Shown here piece after piece: positions 10,701-21,199 of a stretch of 64,000 bases of DNA. The DNA comes from Hermetia illucens (taxonomy: Eukaryota; Arthropoda; Insecta; Diptera; Stratiomyidae), in contig NC_051852.1 in NCBI RefSeq assembly GCF_905115235.1, forward strand, positions 30,391,199-30,455,198, in the 5' to 3' direction. The notes under the pieces are model-generated. The model made no database searches and was not told where the DNA came from. It saw only the letters and a list, made by a program, of their open reading frames with translations. Position 1 is the stretch's first letter. Each line of letters starts with the position of its first letter. Both the position numbers and the translations under genes were made by a program.

Positions 10701-11160
10701 ATAGGCGAAATTAAACCCGCTTTTGCTACAGCATCCGAGATTTCATTTCCCTCTACACCACAATGACCGAGTACCTAGAATATTTCCGCCGTATTGAATC
10801 TAGAGACAAAGTTCAAACGGTAGCTGCATTCCTGAACGATTTTTTAAGTGATCAAAGCACTACCCAAAGCTCTCAGTATCTGGCTATCACTGCAGATTGC
10901 GATGCCCCTGTCTTCAACAGCTCGTCAGTCACCCAGGTTGTCACGCTTTGGATCGCATATACTTCACCTTGAAAAATCGTTGCATGTTGTCCTCGGCTCC
11001 GGAACACTGTTCTGTTTTTAAGCCATCGGTGTAGAAAACATCAGTATATCCTGCCACCCATCCCAATTTTCTCTATACTTCAAGATAACTGCTACCAAAA
11101 ATGAATTAGTTCTCCCAATAACTCCTCCAATGCTCTGTGCCCCGTACGTCCATTGATTCA
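10640..11160 (-). mobile_element. LINE RNase H fragment (I/LOA-type)
   Basis: The minus strand gives the pieces VFYTDGLKTEQCSGAEDN near 11040, AICSDSQ near 10900 and CGVEGNEISDAVAKAG near 10740. These are the usual order of RNase H motifs (DG, DS, then the HxGxxGNExAD block). Stops interrupt it. It abuts the R1-like fragment at about 10650; whether the two were ever one element is not clear. Confidence 0.5.
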
Positions 11161-11339
11161 CCATAGATCTAGTCGAATTAGTCTATGAGCGGCTCATATT
11201 TCAGTGTTCTGAATAAACAAATCCCAAGGCTGCAAATTGAGTAATGCATGTAGAGCTGTGCTAGATGTGGCGCTCATAGCATTGGCATGGCATCCAGATA
11301 CCCTTGAAGTGTGTTAGAATACTTCATTCAAGACCGTAA

Positions 11340-11557
11340 AGTTACACTACAGGATAGCCTGTAGGAGTCAATGTGGTTAGCATTGCGCTCGTCGGAGATT
11401 ATTACCCTGATTTGACTCAGGTACTCATTCACAGCTGAGTCGACTGGTATTCGACGTCAAATCACGATACAAATCCCATTGCCACCAGTGAGATTTGAAC
11501 CGCGACCTTCCGTACGACAGCCTTGTGCTCTAATCACTCAGCTATCCGAACACCCGC
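11340..11557 (-). mobile_element. tRNA-derived SINE
   Basis: On the minus strand a polymerase III split promoter is visible. The A-box-like TAGCTGAGTGATTAGAGC lies at about 11527-11544 and the B-box GGTTCAAATCT at 11491-11501, with tRNA-like spacing. An unrelated body follows, running to about 11340 (ends near GGCTATCCTGTAGTGTAAC). The 5' end CGGGTGTTCGGATAGC resembles a tRNA acceptor-stem start. The body is not tRNA-like, so this is a SINE and not a tRNA gene. The exact 3' limit and a target duplication were not found. Confidence 0.7.
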
Positions 11558-11747
11558 GTATACATGCTTGCCACTCACCGCAAACTCCAAACCTTCAACA
11601 AATATTTACCTCGATTTTGCGTATCAACATCATCATCGTGCGTTTCACTAACCAAGTGCAACCAAGCTGCCAAACTAGTTGTTGATTGGCGCGGGGTTGT
11701 ACGTATGTGAGCAAGTTGCTGTTGAGATTTGGCTTTGAAAAGACATA

Positions 11748-12669
11748 CGAGGGAGGACCCAAAAAAAAACGGGAATTTCGTCATAACTTCTTTATTTCTC
11801 AATATTTTTACACCAAATTTTGATCACCTTCAAAGTATTCGCCTTTGACTACAGCGCACTTCTCCAAACGATTCTTCCACTGTTCAAAACATTTTTTAAA
11901 TTCACTCATCGGGATGTCCTTTAAGCCTTCCAGCGATTTTTGTTTCACCTCCTCTACAGTGGAAAAACGCTTTTCTTTCATATTCCTTTTGAGTCGTATC
12001 CATAGCACCATGATTCATAACCAGTAATCACCTTGGAAAAAAATCAGGGTCCTCTTCGAGCTGATTTTGAAGCTCAAAACATGCCTGAAGTCGACGCTCC
12101 TTTTGCTCATCTGTGAGAAGGCGCGGGACGAATCTGGCTGCAACCCTTCTCATGTGCAAATCTTGGGATAAAATTCTCTGAATTGAACTCCATAACATTC
12201 CCGACATCTCACAGAGTTGATCAATGGTTCGGCGACGGTCTTCACGAACGAGGGCATTGATTTTGTCGACGTTTTTATCAGTTCTTGACGTTGAGGGACG
12301 TCCTGAACGAAGTTGGTCTTTAATAGACATTTCTGCATTTTGAAAACGTGAAAACCAATCGTAAACTCTGGTTTTATTTATGGTAGCATCCCCATAAGCA
12401 GTCTTAAGCATTACAATTGTTTCCGCGGCGGATTCCCCTAACAGAAAACAAAATTTCACAGCCACGCGTTGTTCTCGACAATCTGCCATTACGTTTTCGC
12501 CGAAATGTAAAAAGTTGTTTTACTAAAAAAAATCGCACAGGCGAACCGATGCACTCACAGCGACACAACTTCGCACACTGACGCAGGTGGCGTAACAGTA
12601 ACGAACATGTGGTCAAACAATAGGTCCCCCACTACAGCGTAATTCCCGGGACTTATGGGTCCCCCCTCA
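11748..12669 (-). mobile_element. mariner transposon with TIRs, internally deleted
   Basis: The 922 bp element has ends CGAGGGAGGACCC (left) and TGAGGGGGGACCC (complement of right), and TA on both sides (11746-11747, 12670-12671). The transposase N-terminus (12028-12489) and C-terminus (11808-11990) are present on the minus strand, but the middle is gone. It is inserted at the edge of an RNase H-bearing LINE fragment to its right. Confidence 0.9.
11808..12489 (-). pseudogene. mariner transposase with catalytic core deleted
   Basis: The ATG at 12489 starts MADCREQRVAVKFCFLLG, the N-terminal helix-turn-helix of mariner/SETMAR-type transposases. It continues through RSGRPSTSRTDKNVDKINAL and FVPRLLTDEQKERRLQAC to DPDFF near 12035. 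Sequence then passes through a short GYESWCYGYDS-like remnant around the first catalytic Asp and jumps to the C-terminal part (KEKRFSTVEEVKQKSLEGL, FEQWKNRLEKCAVVKGEYFEGD). The region holding the second and third acidic catalytic residues is absent, so the copy can only have moved in trans. A T7 run near 12031-12041 also disturbs the frame. Confidence 0.85.
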
Positions 12670-12671
12670 TA

Positions 12672-14100
12672 CACTGTCGTAATCACCAAAAAAGAAGAAT
12701 GGCCAAGTATCTTTTCAGATTACAGACTTACTAATCTTCACAGACAGGTCAGCCACGGATCGGACCCAGGGGTTTTCCCGGGTAATTCGATTATGAAACT
12801 GGCCCGACCCCTCGGAAAAATGACAACGATATTCCAGGCGGTGATATGTGCCACTTCATTAGTAGAAGAATGTTTGCGCGAAAAATGGAGAGGTCTCACT
12901 ATTCGAATCTGTTCCGACAGTAGGACAGCATTATCAGCACTAAACAGCAACGACATTGGTAGACAAGTAACTTCCTCCAAACTACAATTTTTAGTTTTCA
13001 AGGTAGATATATATTTCAGGAACAACTTACCCCCTCATCAGTACAAAGCCATTAAAATCAATTGCGATTATACGGTTCTTTTATATTTAATCACTAATTA
13101 CTTAAATTACTTTTAAAATTTCTTTTAAACTATCAATTACCGCCAGGAGTCTTATTAATTTTGAAGGGCAGTTACCTGAAGCTTTGTTTCATTACCGCGT
13201 CGCGTCTTCTCTCAAAATTTCTAGACTTTCCCAAGGGTCCAAGGTTGTCGTTCAGTTTGTAAGATGCAAGAGCTCAAGATTTTCCCGTTGAATGGTATGG
13301 GCGTCTTCGACTATGTGCGCTGCCACTGATGATCTTATGCACGACTTTTGTTTCCGAACACAGCAGACAATATCTAATCTCTTAGCAACGACATATCAAG
13401 CCAGTTTGTGTGGAGATGTCATCTGGTGCTGCTGAAACTTGGCCAACTGAACGAAACATTCCTGATGTGAGTGCCAGGGCAGTCAAACATCACTGGTAAT
13501 GAGGAGGCTGACAGACCGGTTCGCGAAGAATCATCATCATCAACGGCGCAACAACCGGTATCCGGTCTAGGCCTGCCTTAATAAGGAACTCCAGACATCC
13601 GCGAAGAATCAGGATCGACAATGACGGGGCCAGAACAATCCTTTGGTATCCGGTCATTCACTGTCAATCTGAAGGAAGAAATTCCAATAATTCACGCAGC
13701 CGAATGGAGAAATTGAAATCTTGACGGCAGGCGAAAAACCTCGTGGCATTTCTGATGTCCCTCAAGAACTCGGACAGGAACTACCATATGGAAAGATCGG
13801 AGTGGCGGTATCGGATGTATACAACCAATGTGGGGTGGAAGGAAAGACGGCTCTGCACTTCATATGCAGGTGCTTAACTTCCTCAGATCTCAGACAAAGA
13901 CACCTGGGTAAGATTTCCTTCAATGAAGAATCAACACACTCTTTGCCTCTGGAGAATGTTCTCAGATTCCCTAAAGCCTGCAAACGCCGTAAGTAGGAAG
14001 CCATTGAAGAGGCTATTTATTTAAATAGTACAATGGGCCTAACAAAGGCCTGAGTGCTCGGAGCTGCAGCTCCCCCAAGTAAACTAAACCTAACTCCTCA
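12672..14100 (+). mobile_element. LINE fragment with RNase H and C-terminal tail (LOA/jockey-like)
   Basis: Bases 12760-12975 translate to RNase H sequence (LGKMTTIFQAVICATSLVEE, then IRICSDSRTALSAL). Bases 13470-13560 and 13600-13640 give the GNEEADRPVREES block. Bases 13720-13990 give the tail (YNQCGVEGKTALHFICRCL, LRQRHLGKISF). The end near 14040-14095 (GGGCCTAACAAAGGCCTGAGTGCTCGGAGC) resembles 3' ends of such LINEs. Frames change several times and 13030-13370 is unrelated or too decayed. A 66 bp RTE fragment is inserted in it (next entry). Confidence 0.65.
13534..13599 (-). mobile_element. 66 bp RTE family-1 3' end with 12 bp target duplication
   Basis: The 66 bases match the extreme 3' end of the RTE family-1 elements in this window (CAACGGCGCAACAACCGG with an ATC tail). 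CGCGAAGAATCA is present on both sides (13522-13533 and 13600-13611). It interrupts the GNEEADRPVREES coding block of the RNase H-bearing LINE. This is a heavily 5'-truncated but otherwise typical target-primed insertion. Confidence 0.9.
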
Positions 14101-14873
14101 TCTCCGAATCCGGCTCCATTCATAGATGCAACGAAGTAAAATATTCAATCCCTGCAGCCATTCTTTTATTAAGCCTGCGAAGGCTACCATATCCTTGCCG
14201 GTTAGAAATTCGGTATGAGTGGGTTATGGCCCGTTTTGTGTCATCCTCAAGGTGGTACACGTTGGAAATATGTACATATATTGATTATTATCAATGATGA
14301 TAAAGAAGACGTCGATGAGGGCCTTCCATTTCTTTGCATCACAGCTCAACTTGGGTGTCTTGATAGATAGAAGCTTCGGCAGATTCATCACTGATAATCT
14401 TCATTATGTGCTCCTGATTCCATCCCAGAAGCCGAAGCAGATACCGCTGATTAACGTGCTGATGACTGGGGAGGCTAGTGTGCAATTATTATAAAAGATT
14501 CTTTCGCATGAACAGCTCGTCTGATTCGTTGTTCTTACAAAGGACCTTGTACATATTTGTACTCTACAGATTTTTTTTTTGGTTTGTACTGACTCCTTAC
14601 TCATTCTGAATCCCTGATGCCCATTTGCAATAACTTGACAAAATTCAAGGAGGTTGTCAGACTAATGAATCTGTAAACAAGGGATGTTATTAACAAAGGA
14701 AGGGTCAAGTTAATTGCAAATAGATGTCTTCGGGTAAGCTCGACACTAAAATTATGTTGAGAAATTAATGTTGGTAATCTTCATTTAAAAAACCGTTCGT
14801 GCAATTAAGTAAGGCTAACTTTTCGCTTTTTCCAGGTTTACAGACTTTGAGGATTTCCAGGAGCACTTTCGAA
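14101..14873. other. No gene seen; upstream region of the first CYP4 gene
   Basis: No credible frame. A splice-acceptor-like TTTTTCCAG at 14828-14836 could close a 5' UTR intron just before the CYP4 start, but this is speculative. Confidence 0.35.
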
Positions 14874-16698
14874 ATGCTGTTTGCTTTAACCATAGTTGTG
14901 TTATCATTCCTTGTTTTTCTGGATTGGATGAACAAAAAACGGCGATATGATATGTCTTCGTGGATTCCAGGGCCAATAGTCATACCTATCTTCGGCACCC
15001 ATTTTATTTTCAAAATAAGAAGTGCAAAAGGTTCGTTAAGCAAGAATAATTGGATATATGGTTCATAAAACAATGGGACCTTCCTCGATAGATCTTATGC
15101 AAGTTATTCTCGAAGCCAGTAAACTCTACGATGGTTTATCACGAATTTGGATCGGTAACAAACTAACAGTAATGATGACTCGGCCCAAGGACCTGGAGAT
15201 GGTTTTAAGTAGCACGAAACACATCAAAAAGAGCGTTTTATATGATTTTCTTAACTCATGGCTCGGTCAAGGATTACTAACAAGCACAGGATCGAAATGG
15301 CATTCAAGGCGCAAGGTTATTACTCCGGCGTTTCACTTCAAGATCTTGGAACATTTTGTAGAAATCTTCGATCAGCAAAGTACAATTCTAGTCAAACAGT
15401 TGAGCAAGCACTCCAATGATGGGAAAGCTTTCAATGTGTATCCTTATATCACCTTAGCTGCATTGGATGTCGTTTGTGGTAGGTGTTGCTTAAGCTAAAC
15501 TATAGCCAAAGTTGAAAAATGTTAAATCTAGTCGACGTTTTCAGAAACTGCCATGGGTGTCAAAATAAATGCTCAAAGTGATTCTAACTGTGAATATGTC
15601 CGCGCGGTTACTGAGTAAGAATGTCTACCTACTGTATATGCTTCGTCCTTAACATACTCTTCCAATGACTTTTGGTTTCAGTATAACGGAAATCGTGATG
15701 CATCGTTTCGCAAACACTTTCCTGCAAAATGATTTGGTTTTCAGTATATTTGCTCCAAAGGAAAAACAAAGGCTGAACGAAGCTCTCAAAGTGCTACATG
15801 ACTTCACCGATACAGTGATTCAACAAAGACGTATTTCCTTAACACAAGAGCTGACTGAGAAAAATGCAAATGGTAAGAGTTGATATGCAAACTTTCAATG
15901 ATATCTTTTATCTTTGTCCTTTAGTCCCAGAAACCAACGATGATGACATTGGAACTAAAAAGAAGATACCATTACTCGATGTCCTGCTTCAATCCCAAAT
16001 CAATGGTAAACCGCTCACAAATGAAGACATCCGAGAAGAAGTCGACACATTCATGTTCGAGGGTCATGACACCACCACATCGGGTATTTGCTATGCGTTG
16101 CATCTAATATCCCGTCACCCCGATGTTCAGGCAAAAATGTTCGATGAGATTCGTCAAGTCATTGGAGACGATCTAGAAAAACCAGCAGCCCAGAGTGATC
16201 TTCAAGAGCTAAAGTATGTTGAATGTGTTATTAAGGAGTGCCTTAGAATGTTTCCACCAGTCCCAGTTGTTGCAAGGGAGTTCACAGAAGATACAACTAT
16301 CCGTGAGTAGAAATTATCATAGAAATATTTGTATCTTAATTTTAATTTCGATTACAGGTGGTAATAGGATCCCTACAGGAACTGAATTGGCAATACCAAT
16401 TTTCATTATACTGAAGGATGCACAATCTTTCCCAGATCCTGAAAAATTCGACCCTGATCGTCACAATCTTGAAAATTCTGTAGCTAAACCAGATCCTTAT
16501 GCCTATATTCCGTTCAGTGCAGGACCTAGAAATTGTATTGGACAGAAATTTGCTATGCTTGAGATGAAAAGTACAATATCTAAAGTACTAAGGCATTATG
16601 AACTATTACCGCTAGGCGAGGATCCGGATCCAGTAATAAATCTGGTTTTGAGATCAACGAATGGTATTAATATTGGCATTAAGCCAAGGGAGTACTAG
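14874..16698 (+). CDS. Cytochrome P450, CYP4 family (gene 1 of a tandem pair)
   Basis: This is a membrane-bound monooxygenase of the endoplasmic reticulum, taking electrons from P450 reductase. CYP4 enzymes often hydroxylate fatty acids, hormones, pheromones or xenobiotics; the substrate here is unknown. Six exons join in frame: 14874-15030, 15092-15478, 15545-15614, 15682-15872, 15925-16302 and 16358-16698. Introns are 52-67 bp with GT-AG ends, and the product is 507 residues. Visible motifs: an N-terminal hydrophobic anchor ([18 protein letters not shown]), a proline hinge (WIPGP), the CYP4-type I-helix [17 protein letters not shown], ExxR in [16 protein letters not shown], and the heme loop [12 protein letters not shown] with the ligand Cys at about 454. 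No stop or shift is present. It is clearly the paralogue of the gene at 24606. Confidence 0.95.
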
Positions 16699-16732
16699 CT
16701 TTTATATGAATTTCATGAATATTTTCTATACT

Positions 16733-16738
16733 AATAAA
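16733..16738 (+). terminator. Poly(A) signal of CYP4 gene 1
   Basis: AATAAA lies 35 bases after the stop codon. Confidence 0.7.
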
Positions 16739-16905
16739 GAAATGATTGCATCCATTTGCAACTTCTGAATTATTAATATTATCTAACTCGGCCCTGTAAT
16801 TACCAACATACGATCTCCAGATTGAGCAATTTATTAGAGACTACCAAATCCTTCTGAATGCTTTGGTTTGAAGTCTACTTTTCAACCTTAAATACTCCGA
16901 TATCA

Positions 16906-19900
16906 TCATCATCAACGGCGGAACCGGTATCCGCCTCGTCTTCCTTTTCTACCATAGATATTGCCCTTATAGACTGGGCTGGACCATCCTTATCCATACG
17001 GATTAAGTGACCCGCCCATCGTAACCTATTGAGCCGGATTTTATCCACAACCTGACGGCCATGGTATCGCTCAAAGATTTCTTCGTTATGTAGGCTACGA
17101 AATCGTCCTTCCTCATGTAGAGGGCCACAAATTCTTCAGAGGATTCCTCTCGAACGCGGTCAAGAGTTCGCAATTTTCCTTGCTAAGAAATCAAGTTTCC
17201 GAGGAATACATGAGGACTGACAAGATCATTGTCTTGTACAGTAAGAACTTTGACCCTATGGTGAGACGTTTCGAGCGGAACAGTTTTTGTAAACTGAAAT
17301 AGGCTCTGTTGGCAGCCAACAACCGTGCGCGGATTTCATCATCGTAGCTGTTATCGGTTGTGATTTTCGACTCTAGATAGGAGAAATTATCAACGGTCTC
17401 AAAGTTATAGTCTCCTATCTTTTCGCTTTCCGTTTTACCAATGCAGTTTGGCGTTGTTGGTTTGTTGGTTTTTGGTGCTGACGTTACCACCATATACTTT
17501 GTCTTGCCTTCATTGATGTACAGCTCAAGATCTCGTGCAGTGGATGAAGGCAGTTTGTACGTCTCGGGTCGTTCTTCCCATGATGTCGATATCGTCAGCA
17601 TAGGCTAGTAATTCGGTGAACTTAAAGAGGATCGTACCTCAGCATCACGGATCACTTTTTCGAGGGCTAGGCTAAAGAGGACGCGTGATAGGGCATCCCC
17701 TTGTTGATGTCGAATGATCTTGAGAGGGATCCTGCTGCTTTTATCTGGCCTAGCACATTGGTCACGATCAGCCTAGTCAGTCTTATCAATTTCGTCGGGA
17801 TAGCGAATTTTCTCATGGTCGTGTACAGATTTACCCTGGCTATGCTATCATAGGCGGCTTGAAAGTCGACGAAGAGATGGCGCAACTAGTGTCCATATTC
17901 CAACAGTTTTTCCATCGCTTGCCGCAGAGAGAAAATCTGATCTGTTGGTGATTTGCTTGGAGTGAGCCTCTTTGGTATGGGCTAATGATGTTCTGGGCGT
18001 ATGGGGCTATCCGACCTCGCAAGATAGTGGAGAATATCTTATAGATGATACTCAGCAACGTGATACCTCTATAATTGCTGCACTGCGTGAAATCTCCCTT
18101 TTTATGTATGAGACAGATAATGCCTCTCTGTCAATCTTCATGGATTGATTCGCTGCCCCACACCTTGAGCACAACTTGATGAACCACTTGGTGTAATTGG
18201 TCGCTTCCATATTTACCCAATTTCGGCTGTAATTCCATCGGCTCCTGGTGACTTATGATTTTTAAGCCGATGACTTGCACGGACTGTTTCTTCTATACTT
18301 CGTGGTGGCAGTATTTGTCCGTCGTCTTCAGTTAGCCGGACCTCCAACTCGTCGATGTACTTCGAGGTGTGTAAGGCTTCATCCTGCTGCAGTTGCTGTA
18401 CTTTTCGAGTTCACAGACTTGTTGGTTCTCCCAAGCTTCTTTTTTCTGTCTGTGAAGTCGCTTCTCTGCTCGCCGAAGTTCGTGATAAGTCTCCATGCGT
18501 GCCACGTCCTTTGAGAATGCAACATTACTCGGTATGCAGCATTCTTCCGTTCCGTTGCTAGCTTAAATTCATTGGCAAACCAGGCGTTCCGACTTTTTTG
18601 CGGCTGGAGCCAAGTATTTTTGTGGCCGTATCCATGATAACATTCTTCAGGTGATTGTGAAGATCATTTGTTGATGCTTCGTCTCCAGAATCTCTGTTGA
18701 CTGCGGTTATTGTGGCATCCATTTCCCTCTTATAGGTGATGCGGAAGGCTATGTTGTGGATGGCTTCAGTGTTAACTCTCACCTGATTGTCAGATGGGAT
18801 TCTAGGTGGTGTTGTTATTCAAGCTCGGAGCACCATGCCAACGAGATAGTGACCCGAGTCTATATTAACCCTCCTATATGTTCTGACATTCATCAAGGCT
18901 GAGAGGTGGCGGCGTTCGATCAACATGTAGTCAATTTGGTTGAAAGTGGTCCCTTCTGGAGAGGCCCACGTATGTTTGTGGACCGCTTTTCGCTCAAACC
19001 AGGTACTTCCAACTACCATTTCGTGTGACACTGCTAACTGAATAATCCGCAGTCCGTTATCATCTGTATTTTGGTGTAAGCTATGCGAACCAACGTATCG
19101 CCTGAATACGGGCTCCTTCCCTACTTAGCTATTAAAATCCCCAAGTATGATTTTGATATCATGTCCTGGACACGCTTCGAGGATTGGTTCTACTGCCCCG
19201 TAGAAAGTATCCTTCTCCGACTCTGCAGTCTTCTCTGTAGGGGCTTGAACGTTAATGAGGCTTATATTTCTAAATTTGCCTCGCAAGCGCAGAGTACATA
19301 GCCGTTCGCTTATGTTTTCAAAGCCGATAACAGCGGGTTTCATTTTTTGGCTTACTAAGAAACCTACTCCGAGCACATGGTTTACTGGATGGCCACTATA
19401 ATATATGGTGTAGTGGCTCTTCTCCAGGAAACCGGTCCCTGTCCGACGCATTTCCTGTAACGTTGTTACATCAGCTCCATATTGGGACAGGGTATCAGCT
19501 AGCTTCTTGGCAGCTCCATCTCTGCACAGGTTGCGCAAGTTTCATTAGATTTTCGCAAATCGTTATTCCTCTGTCGATGCCGGGTTCGTCGTTGTGTTAT
19601 CAGTCCAGTCCGAGGTTCCTGTTATGGCTTCGTAACAAATTGTTCTCCATGTGGAGTTGTCAACCCTACCCAACCCCCAACCTGGAGGACCAGTTGATAA
19701 AATTTGTCCCGTTTTTAGGCACGGGAAACTAGTCTTCATCCTTCTCCGTCTGCAACTTTTCGTTAAAAAAGAGCTCCCAGCGGTCACCACGTGGAGGTGG
19801 AGATAGGATTTGGTAGTAGAGCTGTTGGTGTTGGTTTAGCAGGCGTTTCCCAGGTTTTATGCTCCATCGTGGGTACCAATCCACGTTTCGTCCTGGGACC

Positions 19901-19920
19901 TATACTACCGTTTGACCACC
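16906..19920 (-). mobile_element. RTE-type LINE, family 1, copy c (near full length, dead)
   Basis: The element is about 3.0 kb and lies between the two CYP4 genes. The 15-base duplication AATACTCCGATATCA lies at 16891-16905 and 19921-19935, fixing both ends. The 5' end (right side) begins GGTGGTCAAACGG. Next come an N-terminal region and the endonuclease (19125-19538; LADTLSQYGADVTTLQEMRR, GVGFLVSQKMKPAVIGFENI, HDIKIILGDFNS). The RT follows (17667-18058; LSIIYKIFSTILRGRIAPYA, LFVDFQAAYDSIARVNLY), then the connection part (17191-17601). It ends in an ATC-repeat tail. Stops and frame changes are scattered through it. It is the best template here for the family's overall length. Confidence 0.9.
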
Positions 19921-19935
19921 AATACTCCGATATCA

Positions 19936-20400
19936 CTCAATAACAATTTTATCTTCAAATGTAACTACAGGAGCTAGCATCTTCCATAAAAATATCCGAA
20001 GCTGGTGTTACGTTAGGTTTACGCTCATTTTTCCTTCTGTTCCCATCGCTGTAAAACAACCGTAGGTGTTAACTGGCACGTCCATCTTTGCCGCTGAAAT
20101 CGCTTTCCGAGCCTGCTCCAATTTTTAGAAGACAATCCAATTTTTCTTCGATTTAACCACCCACCAAATTACATGATGTTCACACCTCCATATCTCCATC
20201 CTTCAACATATTTTCAGGACACATTAAAAACAAAAGGAAGAACCATCCAACCTAAATTTGTTCAAATACTTCCTGAAGACTGAATCTATTTCTCACTACC
20301 GGAAATCAGTGTATGGTCAACCGACCCTTGGATGTCGATTATAACGACTCTTGTTTTGCTCCTCCTCGGTATTGTTTATCTCTTTTGAGTAGATTCATTA
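19936..20400. other. No gene seen
   Basis: Low-information sequence between two LINE pieces. Confidence 0.35.
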
Positions 20401-20408
20401 TCCTTCTT

Positions 20409-20882
20409 TCATATAGGCAGCGCACCGCACTTACTAAGAAATTGCACTGCTTCACCTGAAGTTGTCACGAAATCGATGCGCGCCCTTAACCCCATTAAAA
20501 TTTGGGTCCTGCTTACTATATTCCGAGCATAAAAGAGGGGAGCTCCCACGGCCACGAGTATAGTGCAACTCTGTCTCGGACCTTCAATGAGGCAGCCCAT
20601 GTGCTAGTGATACGTTACTATTTGCCATTTTTTCATAAGCGTAGTTCAGAAAACAGTGGACATTACTCTTCCCTTTCAACCCAGATAGCTAAATTGTGAC
20701 ATTTCCTGGAGAGCATCGCGTTCCGAACTAGCTCGAATACCCTCTAAGACGTCGATCGTAGAAGGGGCTCGTCGAAAACCACATTCTCGCTCCGAGAGGT
20801 TATCCCTAATAAAAATCTTCCCTATCGTGTCGGTCGAGTGATATAAGCGATGGGTAACCATTACCTTTCCGATTTGAGGCAA
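20409..20882 (-). mobile_element. LINE reverse-transcriptase fragment (R1/LOA-like)
   Basis: The minus strand 20676-20882 reads STDTIGKIFIRDNLSERECG then FRRAPSTIDVLEGI, the RT finger block preceding the catalytic palm. The 20409-20600 frame that follows may be the next RT segment but is too decayed to be sure. No ends were found. Confidence 0.5.
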
Positions 20883-20884
20883 AT

Positions 20885-21198
20885 GTAATCAGGATCCGGA
20901 TGAACCAAAAGGGAAATGAATTTCATGTTGAAGTTGAGAAATTCCGAAGACAGGCTTTTCTGAGTGAAATTATGCGGTGTTTCCAAACGGTGCGGTGGAG
21001 CAAACTTGCTAGCACTGATGAAGGGAACAAGTTGTTCCCAAAATATCGGTTTTTGCAAGAATAAATATCCACACCAATGAAAAAGAAACAACAAGTTTTT
21101 ATTATTTCAATCAATGGCTTTTGTTGGAACAAGTCAAAAATTTACTTGGGGAAAGTGCTGCCGTGCGTACTCAAAAGCATAAGATCATGCGTCCTCTT
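20885..21198. other. No gene seen
   Basis: Non-coding and without recognised repeats, except a GATGATGATGAT run at about 21198-21210 where the next RTE copy begins. Confidence 0.35.
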
Positions 21199-21199
21199 T

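Noticed and set aside
11485-11557. tRNA gene on the minus strand
   Set aside because: A and B boxes are present, but the acceptor stem cannot close and an unrelated body follows, so it is a SINE.
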